Origin: Halobacteriales archaeon
Lineage (GTDB): Archaea > Thermoplasmatota > E2 > JACPAO01 > JAHFTW01
Length of the DNA: 7,485 bases
Direction: 5' to 3'
Assembly (NCBI GenBank): GCA_020201445.1
Contig: JAIVGU010000204.1
Span: 1-7,485 of the forward strand
Below, in pieces: positions 1 to 5,218 of this stretch (the stretch's first letter is position 1; every line of letters begins with the position of its first letter). The position numbers and the translations under genes are program-made. The notes beneath the pieces were generated by a model. It was not told the origin of the DNA. It did not search any database and worked only from the letters and a program-made list of their open reading frames with translations.

Positions 1-91
1 CTCCCTGAAGGCCGAGGACGCCCTGATGAAGGCGCTCGACCTGCTGAAGGAGCGCTTCGGCAAGTTCCAGGACGCCGTGGCCGAGCTCTAG
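1..91 (+). CDS. C-terminal end of an unidentified protein (partial)
   Basis: The window opens inside a reading frame whose codons start at base 2 and end at a TAG at 89-91. The 29 visible residues run from SLKAEDALMKAL to FQDAVAEL. Every visible codon ends in G or C, which strongly indicates real coding sequence in this GC-rich genome. The segment looks like one or two amphipathic, charged alpha helices (alternating Leu/Ala with Lys/Glu/Asp), as in a C-terminal helical tail or coiled coil. Too little is present to name a family. It is on the same strand as the tRNA that follows and is separated from it by a hairpin. Confidence 0.75.
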   Translation, partial: SLKAEDALMKALDLLKERFGKFQDAVAEL

Positions 92-104
92 AAACGGTCA
101 AGAA

Positions 105-139
105 CCGCGCCCAAGTGGCGCGGACGTCCCCCTCCTTTT
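105..139 (+). terminator. Possible terminator hairpin between the partial gene and the tRNA
   Basis: CCGCGCC at 105-111 pairs perfectly with GGCGCGG at 117-123, leaving a 5-nt CAAGT loop. The stem begins 14 nt after the TAG of the upstream gene and is followed by a pyrimidine-rich stretch with TTTT at 136-139. In a bacterium this would read as a weak intrinsic terminator. Archaea mainly need a T-rich tract, so the function is an inference. The stem could also simply reflect high GC. Confidence 0.35.
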
Positions 140-150
140 CCCAACCCCAC

Positions 151-232
151 GCACAGGTAGTCAAGTGGCCAACGACGGAAGGTTCAGGGCCTTCTTCTTC
201 GTGATTCGCAGGTTCGAATCCTGTCCTGTGCA
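151..232 (+). tRNA. tRNA-Leu (anticodon CAG)
   Basis: The class II cloverleaf can be folded by hand. The acceptor GCACAGG (151-157) pairs with CCTGTGC (225-231), with discriminator A232. The D-stem is GTC/GAC (160-162 with 174-176). The anticodon stem GAAGG (178-182) pairs with CCTTC (190-194) around the loop TTCAGGG, giving anticodon CAG at 185-187, which reads CTG leucine codons. The variable arm is long (about 195-207), as expected for Leu, but its own stem is weak. The T-arm is GCAGG-TTCGAAT-CCTGT (208-224) and includes one G-U pair. No CCA is encoded. The TAGTCAAG...GGCCAACG D-arm and TTCAGGG loop match archaeal Leu tRNAs, and this is the main evidence that the window is archaeal. No intron is seen. 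Confidence 0.96.
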
Positions 233-240
233 CTCGGAAA

Positions 241-274
241 TCGGTTCGGACACCTCAAAATGTCCGGAAACCGA
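241..274 (+). other. Strong imperfect hairpin just downstream of the tRNA
   Basis: TCGGTT at 241-246 pairs with AACCGA at 269-274, and CGGACA at 247-252 pairs with TGTCCG at 261-266. This gives a 12-bp stem interrupted only by a 2-nt bulge (GA, 267-268), with an 8-nt CCTCAAAA loop. It begins nine bases after the tRNA ends. It could be a 3' processing or termination structure for the tRNA transcript, part of a small RNA, or an operator-like dyad. No clear T-tract follows it. The pairing is visible directly, but the role is unknown. Confidence 0.5.
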
Positions 275-521
275 CAGTCCGCGCAGGGCTGGGCGGATGC
301 CCTCCACCCCCTCTCCCCCTTCGCTGGGCTCGCCCTGGGTCCGGGGCGTCCGCCAATTCGACGGTGGCGTAGATAAGTCAGCCTCCTCGCCGAGCCTCCG
401 GTCGGTGGGCGTAGGCGGGGAAAGGGGCCGTCGGGCAAGGGGCGTGGCCATGCCTGACGGCCGCCCGGAGGTCCCACTGCTCGGCTTCCCGCCACCCCGC
501 TAGGCCGCGGGGGCACATCTT
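275..521. other. Non-coding stretch with no recognisable gene
   Basis: No frame on either strand gives a recognisable protein here. The translations are Arg/Pro/Ser/Gly-rich in the way random high-GC DNA is. The stretch contains pyrimidine runs (about 303-320) and purine/G-rich runs (about 413-425), and one small AT-rich spot (TAGATAAGT, about 370-378). It separates the tRNA locus from the decayed regulator. I see no repeats, RNA fold or start signal that I would annotate. Confidence 0.5.
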
Positions 522-704
522 CTACCTGCCGGAGGAGCCGAAGGGCGTCCAGTCGCGGCTGCCCTCCCTCGTCGTGCCAGGCGCCAAGACGAGGGCGCGG
601 GCGCGGCGCCTGCTGCGGCCCCGGCCGTGGGACACTACCGGCCACATCCCCATGCTTTCGAGGATATCCGGCTCGTCGTCGACCACGAGCACCTTGGCAA
701 CCAC
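522..704 (-). pseudogene. Decayed response-regulator receiver remnant
   Basis: Reading from a GTG at 704, the frame begins VAKVLVVDDEPDILESMGMW. This is an excellent receiver start: beta1, the acidic Asp pair that binds Mg, and helix alpha1. It then turns into Arg/Ser/Pro-rich sequence with no receiver character and stops at a TAG (524-522) after 60 residues. The phosphoacceptor Asp, the Thr/Ser and the Lys are all absent. Another frame on the same strand, further along, reads DALRLLRQVEDVP, which resembles the helix after the phosphorylation site. That suggests frameshift plus deletion rather than a short natural gene. It lies 51 nt downstream of the MEDS kinase on the same strand, so it was probably a cognate or duplicated regulator. 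The alternative is a coincidental start in non-coding DNA, which is unlikely given the match. Confidence 0.6.
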
Positions 705-755
705 ACGAATCCAACGCCATCCATGGTCAAGGGGATTGCCAAACGTGCATCCAGG

Positions 756-3287
756 CTACAGGGTGAAACAGAAGCGCGCGCCCTTGCCGGCCTCCGCCTC
801 GGCCCAGATGCGGCCGCCGTGCCGCTGGACGACGCGGGCCACGATGGCAAGCCCGATGCCAGTGCCCTCGAACTCGTGCTTGGTGTGCAGGCGGTGGAAG
901 GGCTGGAACAATTCGCTTGCGTGCGCCATGTCGAAGCCGGTCCCGTTGTCCTCGACGCAGAACGCCGCGCCGGCCCGGCGCACCGTGACGCGTGCCTCGG
1001 GCGTGCGGCTGGTGAACTTCCACGCGTTCCCGAGGAGGTTGGCGACGACCAAGCGCACCAGCTCCGGGTCGCCGCTGCACTGCAGCCCTGGCTCGACCTG
1101 CCATGCCACTTGGCGGGCCGGCGTCGCCGCCTCCAACTGCCGGAAGGTCTCGACGGCCAGCCGGCTCAAGTCGACATTCCGGCGGACGGGCTCGACGCGC
1201 CCAAGCCGGGACAGGGCCAGAAGGCTCTCGATGAGGTGCCCCATGCGGACTGCCTGCTCCCCGACGGCGTCGAGCAGGTGGCAGTCCTCGGGGGGAAGGA
1301 ACGTCGCGTGGCGGCGCGCCACCAGGCCGCTGTAGCCGGCGATGACGCGGAGCGGGGTGCGCAGGTCGTGGCTGACGGTGTAGGTGAACGCCTCCAGCTC
1401 GCGCACGGCGTCCTGCAGCGCCGTCGTGCGCTGGCCGACCGTCGCCTCCAGGTTGTCGAGGTGGCGGCGCAGCTCCTCCTCGACCCGGTTGCGCTCCAGG
1501 GCCGCTGTCAGCAGGTGGGCGATGCTCTGCAGGAAGTGGATGTCGTCCTCAGTGAAGGTGCGGCGCTGCCGGCTGTGGACGCTCAGGACCCCCCACGGCG
1601 CGTCGCTGCCGGCGATGGAGACGCCCATGCCGCTGGCGACCCCGTGCCCGACCAGCAGGGGCGTCGGGTGGAACCGACTCTCGCGGCCCAGGTCGCTGAC
1701 GATGACGGAGCCGCCCGACTGGAGCGTGTAGCCCGCCTGCGACTCCAGTCCGGCGGGGATGGCGAGATGGCCCACCAGGCCCTCCCGCCAGCCGACGCCC
1801 GCCACCAGCAGCAGCCCCCCGTCCGGCTGCTGGCGCAAGACCTTCACGAACTCCACATCCAGCGCCTCCGCCGCCTCCCGCACCGCCTCGGCCAGGAGAC
1901 GACACACGTCCCGCTCCGCCAAGGCGAGCTGGCCGAGGCGGGCCACGGCCGCCTGCTGCCGGTTGCGCGCCTTCAGCTGCTGCTCCAGTTGACGCTTGGC
2001 CGTGATGTCGCGGTAATAGAGCGCCAGGCCACCGCCGGCGGGGATGAGGCGGTCCTCGTACCAGGTATCGGCCGGCGCGTAGTACCCCTCGAAGACGCGC
2101 GCCTCTCCGGTGCGCATGGCGTGCCGGAACTCGCGCTCGAACACGGTGCCCTGCATGCCCGGGAAGACGTCCCACAGGACCTTGCCGACCAAGTCGTTGT
2201 GGACGGAGCGGCGGTGGCCGATGCCGATGTTGGCGAAGGTGACGCACCAGTGGGCGTCGACGTGCAGGAACCCGTCGGTGGCCGACTCCAGCATCTCCGT
2301 GCTGCTGCGCGTGGCCGCCATGAGGCGACGCCGCTCCTCCTGCAATTGGACGTGGGCGGTCTCGTCGCGGGTGAAGCAGCGCGTGTGGAGCAAGCGGCCG
2401 CCCTCGAAGCGGGCGTTGCTGGTGATGCGGACGTGGCGGATGCTGCCGTCCTTGTGCAGCAGCCGCGCCGGCTGGTCCTTGATCCGCTCGCCGCGCCGCA
2501 GCCGCTCCAAGATGTCCGCGATGACCTCCGCGTCGGCGTGGATGTCGCTGATGGAGCGCCCGATGTACTCCTCGGGCGCGTAGCCCAACAGCTCCAATTC
2601 GGCACGGTTTGCCCACAGGATGGTCCCATCGGCGCCCACGCGGTGCAGCCCCTCCCCCACGTTCTCGACGAAGTCCGCCAACTCCCGCTCGGCCTGGGCC
2701 CGCCTGGCGACCTCCCGGCTCAGGGCGTTGCTACGCTCCTGCAGGATGTTGACCACGCGGGCCGCAGGCCCGCCGTCGGAGCCTAGCTCGACCAACTTGG
2801 CCTCCGCGTGCAACGCGCACACTGTGCCGAGGGCGGCTTGCCCTTCCGCGGTGAGGAACAGGTTGGCGGGGTAGGCGCACAGCAGCGCGACGTCCAGCCC
2901 GGCGAGCAGCTTGTTCCACAACCCCTCGAGCGCAGCGGCGGCCTCGAAGTCGCCACGCTGGGCCAGGAGGGCCACCATCTCCCCGAAGGCGCGCACGGGG
3001 CCGCGCTGCGCGGCTTGCCGGACCCGCTCGCCGACGTGGCGCAGGAAGAGCCCCTCGTCGGGAACGCCGCCGACCAGGAAGGCCGCCAGGGTCGCCTCCG
3101 CATCCAGCAAGGTCGCACCGCTTGGGAGGCGCGGCGCGAGGGCCGCGCGGTGCTCTGAGGTGGCGATGACGAGGATGCCCGCGGACGGGTCCTGCAGGCA
3201 AAAGCGCGTGATGCGCTCCACTAGGTAGGCATCGGTCTCGTAGAGTTGGACCTCATGGCCCTGCACGGGAGCCGCAAGGACGTTCAT
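756..3287 (-). CDS. Soluble MEDS-PAS-PAS-GAF sensor histidine kinase
   Basis: This 843-residue cytoplasmic sensor kinase has no signal peptide or membrane segment. Domains in order: MEDS (about 8-165; HEVQLYETDAYLVERI, AFGEMVALL, LCAYP), a helical linker (about 175-205), a PAS with its PAC-like tail (about 203-315), a second PAS (about 330-435), a GAF (about 450-600), a coiled-coil signalling helix (about 595-630), HisKA and HATPase. The phosphoacceptor is H640 in TYTVSHDLRTPL. The ATPase shows the N-box (N750, N754), G1 box D780-G784 (DNGTG), F box (F793, F797) and G2 box G808-L813 (GTGIGL). The H-box region resembles phytochrome-type kinases, which typically pair with Rcp1-like receivers such as the one immediately upstream. 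MEDS is predicted from comparative genomics to sense small hydrocarbon-type molecules; the ligand here is unknown. The ATG at 3287 has no Shine-Dalgarno but has an AT-rich TATA-like patch about 40 nt upstream. It starts 62 nt after the upstream regulator and ends at a TAG. Confidence 0.95.
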   Translation of the reverse strand: MNVLAAPVQGHEVQLYETDAYLVERITRFCLQDPSAGILVIATSEHRAALAPRLPSGATLLDAEATLAAFLVGGVPDEGLFLRHVGERVRQAAQRGPVRAFGEMVALLAQRGDFEAAAALEGLWNKLLAGLDVALLCAYPANLFLTAEGQAALGTVCALHAEAKLVELGSDGGPAARVVNILQERSNALSREVARRAQAERELADFVENVGEGLHRVGADGTILWANRAELELLGYAPEEYIGRSISDIHADAEVIADILERLRRGERIKDQPARLLHKDGSIRHVRITSNARFEGGRLLHTRCFTRDETAHVQLQEERRRLMAATRSSTEMLESATDGFLHVDAHWCVTFANIGIGHRRSVHNDLVGKVLWDVFPGMQGTVFEREFRHAMRTGEARVFEGYYAPADTWYEDRLIPAGGGLALYYRDITAKRQLEQQLKARNRQQAAVARLGQLALAERDVCRLLAEAVREAAEALDVEFVKVLRQQPDGGLLLVAGVGWREGLVGHLAIPAGLESQAGYTLQSGGSVIVSDLGRESRFHPTPLLVGHGVASGMGVSIAGSDAPWGVLSVHSRQRRTFTEDDIHFLQSIAHLLTAALERNRVEEELRRHLDNLEATVGQRTTALQDAVRELEAFTYTVSHDLRTPLRVIAGYSGLVARRHATFLPPEDCHLLDAVGEQAVRMGHLIESLLALSRLGRVEPVRRNVDLSRLAVETFRQLEAATPARQVAWQVEPGLQCSGDPELVRLVVANLLGNAWKFTSRTPEARVTVRRAGAAFCVEDNGTGFDMAHASELFQPFHRLHTKHEFEGTGIGLAIVARVVQRHGGRIWAEAEAGKGARFCFTL

Positions 3288-3320
3288 CCAGCGGATTTCA
3301 CCGCCGCCGGGTTCAAGAGA

Positions 3321-3331
3321 CTATACGTATG
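3321..3331 (-). promoter_or_regulatory. TATA-like element before the MEDS kinase
   Basis: On the minus strand this reads CATACGTATAG, containing the 8-bp palindrome ATACGTAT (3323-3330). It is centred about 39 nt before the kinase ATG, in an intergenic gap of a very GC-rich region. Archaeal TATA boxes sit about 26 nt before the transcript start, which would place that start near 3300 with a short leader lacking a Shine-Dalgarno. I see no clear purine-rich BRE next to it. It could instead be a dyad operator. Confidence 0.35.
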
Positions 3332-3349
3332 GGAAAGCGCGAAGTGACA

Positions 3350-3751
3350 TCAACCTGGGAGTTGGGGGCGTTCCAGGAGGGGCGACTGCACGATGCCGCG
3401 CACCGCCGCCGCGTAGCGGTCGAGCCCGACCGGCTTCTGCACCACATCAAGGACGCCGAAGTCCCGGCATGCCTGCGTCTCGTGCGGGTTGTCGCCGGCG
3501 CTGAAGATGGCGACGGGGAGCCGGGACCACGCCGGGTGGGCGCGGATGCGGCGCAGGGTCTCGAGCCCTCCCAGGCGCGGCATCTTCAGGTCGAGCACCA
3601 CCAGGTCCGGCGTCCCACCCTCCAGCGCATCGAGCAAGAGGACGCCGTCGTCCACGAAGGCCAGCGACACCGGGAGCGGCGGCTCGTTGACGGCGACGCG
3701 GATGAGGAACTGGTCGTCGTGGTTGTCCTCCGCCCACAGGATTCGCCGCAA
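3350..3751 (-). CDS. Stand-alone Rcp1-like response regulator receiver
   Basis: This is a single CheY-like receiver of 133 residues. It begins MRRILWAEDNHDDQFLIRVA, with the acidic pair E8/D9 and D12, the phosphoacceptor D54 (VVLDLKMP), the switch Ser at S84 (IFSAGDN) and the conserved K106 (VQKPV). The AEDNxxDQxLI start is typical of Rcp1-type regulators that serve phytochrome-like kinases, which suits the H-box of the kinase encoded 62 nt downstream. I chose the TTG at 3751 because it follows a perfect GGAGG with a 6-nt spacer and puts the start right at beta1. Longer in-frame starts add only Arg/Pro/Ser-rich sequence. There is no output domain, so it probably acts as a phosphate shuttle or by protein contact. 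Its receiver resembles that of the upstream receiver-MEDS gene, suggesting tandem duplication. Confidence 0.92.
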   Translation of the reverse strand: MRRILWAEDNHDDQFLIRVAVNEPPLPVSLAFVDDGVLLLDALEGGTPDLVVLDLKMPRLGGLETLRRIRAHPAWSRLPVAIFSAGDNPHETQACRDFGVLDVVQKPVGLDRYAAAVRGIVQSPLLERPQLPG

Positions 3752-3757
3752 CGCGCG

Positions 3758-3762
3758 CCTCC
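3758..3762 (-). promoter_or_regulatory. Shine-Dalgarno setting the TTG start of the Rcp1-like regulator
   Basis: The minus strand reads GGAGG, then CGCGCG, then the TTG at 3751. The perfect core with a 6-nt spacer decides for this start over the upstream GTG, which has no such motif. Confidence 0.6.
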
Positions 3763-3784
3763 GGCGGGGCACCCGGTGACGCCG

Positions 3785-3792
3785 GGATAAGG
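3785..3792 (-). promoter_or_regulatory. CCTTATCC octamer upstream of the Rcp1-like regulator
   Basis: The minus strand reads CCTTATCC, 33-40 nt before the TTG start and inside the 92-nt gap after the receiver-MEDS gene. The identical octamer occurs twice more in the window, both times in the divergent intergenic region. The position suits an archaeal TATA-like core or an operator. A GC stem (CCCGG 3772-3776 with CCGGG 3782-3786) partly overlaps it. Confidence 0.35.
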
Positions 3793-3843
3793 GTTCCGCG
3801 CTTCCCCCCGAACGCAACCCCATACATGTCCGGGCCGGGACGC

Positions 3844-4746
3844 TCAGGCCGCGCTCTCGGGGCGGCGGAGGCCAGGAAGGCCGGCGCTCGCTGGCAGGAC
3901 CCCGGTGTGCTGGGCGCGGACCGCCTCGCCTGCCGGGCCGCGAGCCACCTCCAGGGGGTAGGCGCACAGGATGGCCAGGGCGCCTGCATGCTGGGCCGCA
4001 GCCTGTTGCCCGATGCCTTCGATGGCGTCCGCCACCTCGAGGTGCCCCGCGGCGTGCAGGACGGCCACCAGCTCACCGAAGCAGGCAACGGGACGGTCCC
4101 CGTCCGCCGACGCATCACGGTAGGCCGCCTCGAACAGGTCGAGGAACCGGCGCGGGTCCGGGCGGCCCGCTACCGTGATGGCGCGCAGGGCCGCGTCCGT
4201 GTCGAGCCAGACCCCTCGTGCCCCGGCGAGCGCGCCGCGCAACCTCGCCAGGCGTTCCGGCGAGGCGAGCACGAGCACCCCATGCCCCGCCTGCCGCGCC
4301 CGGTCGAGGAAGCGGTGCACCGCCTCGAGCAGGAACGGTTCGGTGTCCCAAAAGAGGACTTGGTGCTCGGGCTGCGCCTCCTGGGCGTGGGCCGTCGCGG
4401 CGGCCACGGCCGAGCAGAGGGCAGGGTAGGTCAGGGGTTTCTGGACGTAGCCGGCAGCGCCCAAGGCGAGCGCCACCTCCACCTCGGCAGGCCGTGTGCT
4501 GGCGCTGAACAGGACGACGGGGATGCCGGCAAGGCGCGGCGTCGCCTTGAGCCGGCGCAGGACGTCCAGCCCGTTCAGGCCGCGCATGTTGATGTCCAGG
4601 ACGACCAGGGAAGGCCGCACGCGGCCCACCATCTCCAACGCGCGCTCACCGTCGGCGACGAACGAAACCTCGATGCCTGGCTCCAGGGCGCTGCGGATCA
4701 GGACCTGGTCGGATGGGTTGTCCTCCACCCACACCACGGACCTCAC
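3844..4746 (-). CDS. Response regulator with C-terminal MEDS sensory domain
   Basis: About 300 residues from the chosen start. Residues 1-120 are a receiver (MRSVVWVEDNPSDQVLIRSA): acidic pair E8/D9, phosphoacceptor D51 (SLVVLDINMRG), S81 (LFSAS) and K103 (VQKPL). Residues about 127-285 are a MEDS domain, recognised by HQVLFWDTEPFLLEAVHRFL, the LDTDAALRAI segment, CFGELVAVL and ILCAYP. These align piece by piece with the MEDS of the nearby kinase. Receivers normally carry DNA-binding or enzymatic outputs, so a predicted ligand-sensing domain in that place is unusual. It may couple phosphorylation to ligand binding or pair with the kinase MEDS. The start is uncertain: GTG 4746 aligns with the Rcp1-like regulator and follows GGGAGG, but the spacer is only 3 nt, and an in-frame GTG at 4809 would add a Gly/Pro-rich extension. 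It appears to be the first gene of the minus-strand cluster. Confidence 0.92.
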   Translation of the reverse strand: MRSVVWVEDNPSDQVLIRSALEPGIEVSFVADGERALEMVGRVRPSLVVLDINMRGLNGLDVLRRLKATPRLAGIPVVLFSASTRPAEVEVALALGAAGYVQKPLTYPALCSAVAAATAHAQEAQPEHQVLFWDTEPFLLEAVHRFLDRARQAGHGVLVLASPERLARLRGALAGARGVWLDTDAALRAITVAGRPDPRRFLDLFEAAYRDASADGDRPVACFGELVAVLHAAGHLEVADAIEGIGQQAAAQHAGALAILCAYPLEVARGPAGEAVRAQHTGVLPASAGLPGLRRPESAA

Positions 4747-4787
4747 GGCCCTCCCGCCCCCGCCGGACCCAGGCGCAGGCCAAGCCC

Positions 4788-4795
4788 CCTTATCC
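4788..4795 (+). promoter_or_regulatory. CCTTATCC octamer, copy near the receiver-MEDS gene
   Basis: CCTTATCC on the plus strand lies 42-49 nt before the GTG at 4746 of the minus-strand receiver-MEDS gene, so that gene sees it inverted as GGATAAGG. It is one of two copies in the 182-nt divergent intergenic region (4747-4928). If it is a promoter or operator, it argues against the longer GTG 4809 start for that gene. Confidence 0.3.
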
Positions 4796-4884
4796 ACGCG
4801 CTGCGCCACCAGGAAACCACTTCGCCAAGGCAGTTAGCCCTTTGGGGAAGGGCAAGGGTCCACGATGGGCATCGCAATCTCAAT

Positions 4885-4892
4885 CCTTATCC
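4885..4892 (+). promoter_or_regulatory. CCTTATCC octamer upstream of the four-cysteine gene
   Basis: CCTTATCC lies 37-44 nt before the GTG at 4929. An archaeal TATA-like core here would give a transcript start near 4914, just before the Shine-Dalgarno at 4916-4920. The sequence after it (CACGCAC) also resembles that after the 4788 copy (ACGCGC). Confidence 0.35.
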
Positions 4893-4915
4893 CACGCACC
4901 CCGATGCAGATTTCC

Positions 4916-4920
4916 GGAGG
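4916..4920 (+). promoter_or_regulatory. Shine-Dalgarno setting the GTG start of the four-cysteine protein
   Basis: GGAGG is followed by an 8-nt spacer (AATCCGCA) and the GTG at 4929. This is one of the two best ribosome binding sites in the window and decides the start of a small gene that lies inside a longer open frame. Confidence 0.7.
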
Positions 4921-4928
4921 AATCCGCA

Positions 4929-5162
4929 GTGGCGAGCCAAATCTACTGGGCGTGGGATTGCCAATCCTGCGCCGCGCCCCTGCCCGGCCTCTTCCCAGGC
5001 TCGCTGGGCGGGCCGTTCCCTGGAAGCGTCCCCGCGCCCAAGGGAGACTTCACCGCGGCCATCCCCTGCCCTGCCTGCAGGGCCCCCGCCGCCTACGGCC
5101 TCCTCCACCTGCCGCCCACGGACCCCCGCTTCCCCGGCCGCCGCGTCCGCGCCCCGCGCTGA
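4929..5162 (+). CDS. Small four-cysteine, zinc-ribbon-like protein
   Basis: A 77-residue protein starting with GTG (MASQIYWAWDCQSCAAPLPG) behind a well-placed GGAGG and ending with TGA. Two CxxC knuckles, C11-C14 (CQSC) and C47-C50 (CPAC), could bind one zinc or iron. They are separated by about 32 residues rich in Pro and Gly (LFPGSLGGPFPGSVPAPKGD), and the C-terminus is Pro/Arg-rich and basic. There is no signal peptide or membrane segment. I do not recognise a named family. It is 56 nt upstream of the membrane kinase on the same strand, so the two may share a transcript, and it diverges from the MEDS cluster. It could be a nucleic-acid- or protein-binding adaptor, but nothing in the sequence fixes its function. 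Support is the Shine-Dalgarno, paired cysteine motifs and an intact frame. Confidence 0.7.
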   Translation: MASQIYWAWDCQSCAAPLPGLFPGSLGGPFPGSVPAPKGDFTAAIPCPACRAPAAYGLLHLPPTDPRFPGRRVRAPR

Positions 5163-5189
5163 GCGGGGCCGCATGACACGGTCGCCATG

Positions 5190-5198
5190 CACATAACC
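5190..5198 (+). promoter_or_regulatory. TATA-like element before the membrane kinase
   Basis: CACATAACC interrupts GC-rich sequence, and ATAA at 5193-5196 is centred about 25 nt before the ATG at 5219. That is the spacing expected for a leaderless archaeal transcript starting at or near the ATG. No good Shine-Dalgarno precedes this ATG, which fits. The gene could also be cotranscribed with the small upstream gene. Confidence 0.35.
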
Positions 5199-5218
5199 CC
5201 CAACCAAAATGGCGGGGC

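Noticed and set aside
151..232. tRNA-Leu as an integration site for a mobile element
   Set aside because: I see no second copy of the tRNA 3' end in the window, no integrase and no transposase, so there is no positive evidence.
627..2786. 719-residue open frame on the plus strand opposite the MEDS kinase
   Set aside because: It is antisense to clear kinase domains and its translation is low-complexity Ala/Val/Gln/Asp-rich with no family features. Long antisense frames are expected in high-GC DNA.
4713..4928. Upstream extension of the four-cysteine frame to an ATG at 4713
   Set aside because: It would overlap the start and leader of the divergent receiver-MEDS gene and add Pro/Arg/Ser-rich sequence. 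The GTG at 4929 has an excellent Shine-Dalgarno.
3826..5196. 456-residue plus-strand frame across the receiver-MEDS gene and the divergent region
   Set aside because: It lies antisense to a well-supported receiver-MEDS protein and has no recognisable motif. The real plus-strand gene here is the four-cysteine frame.
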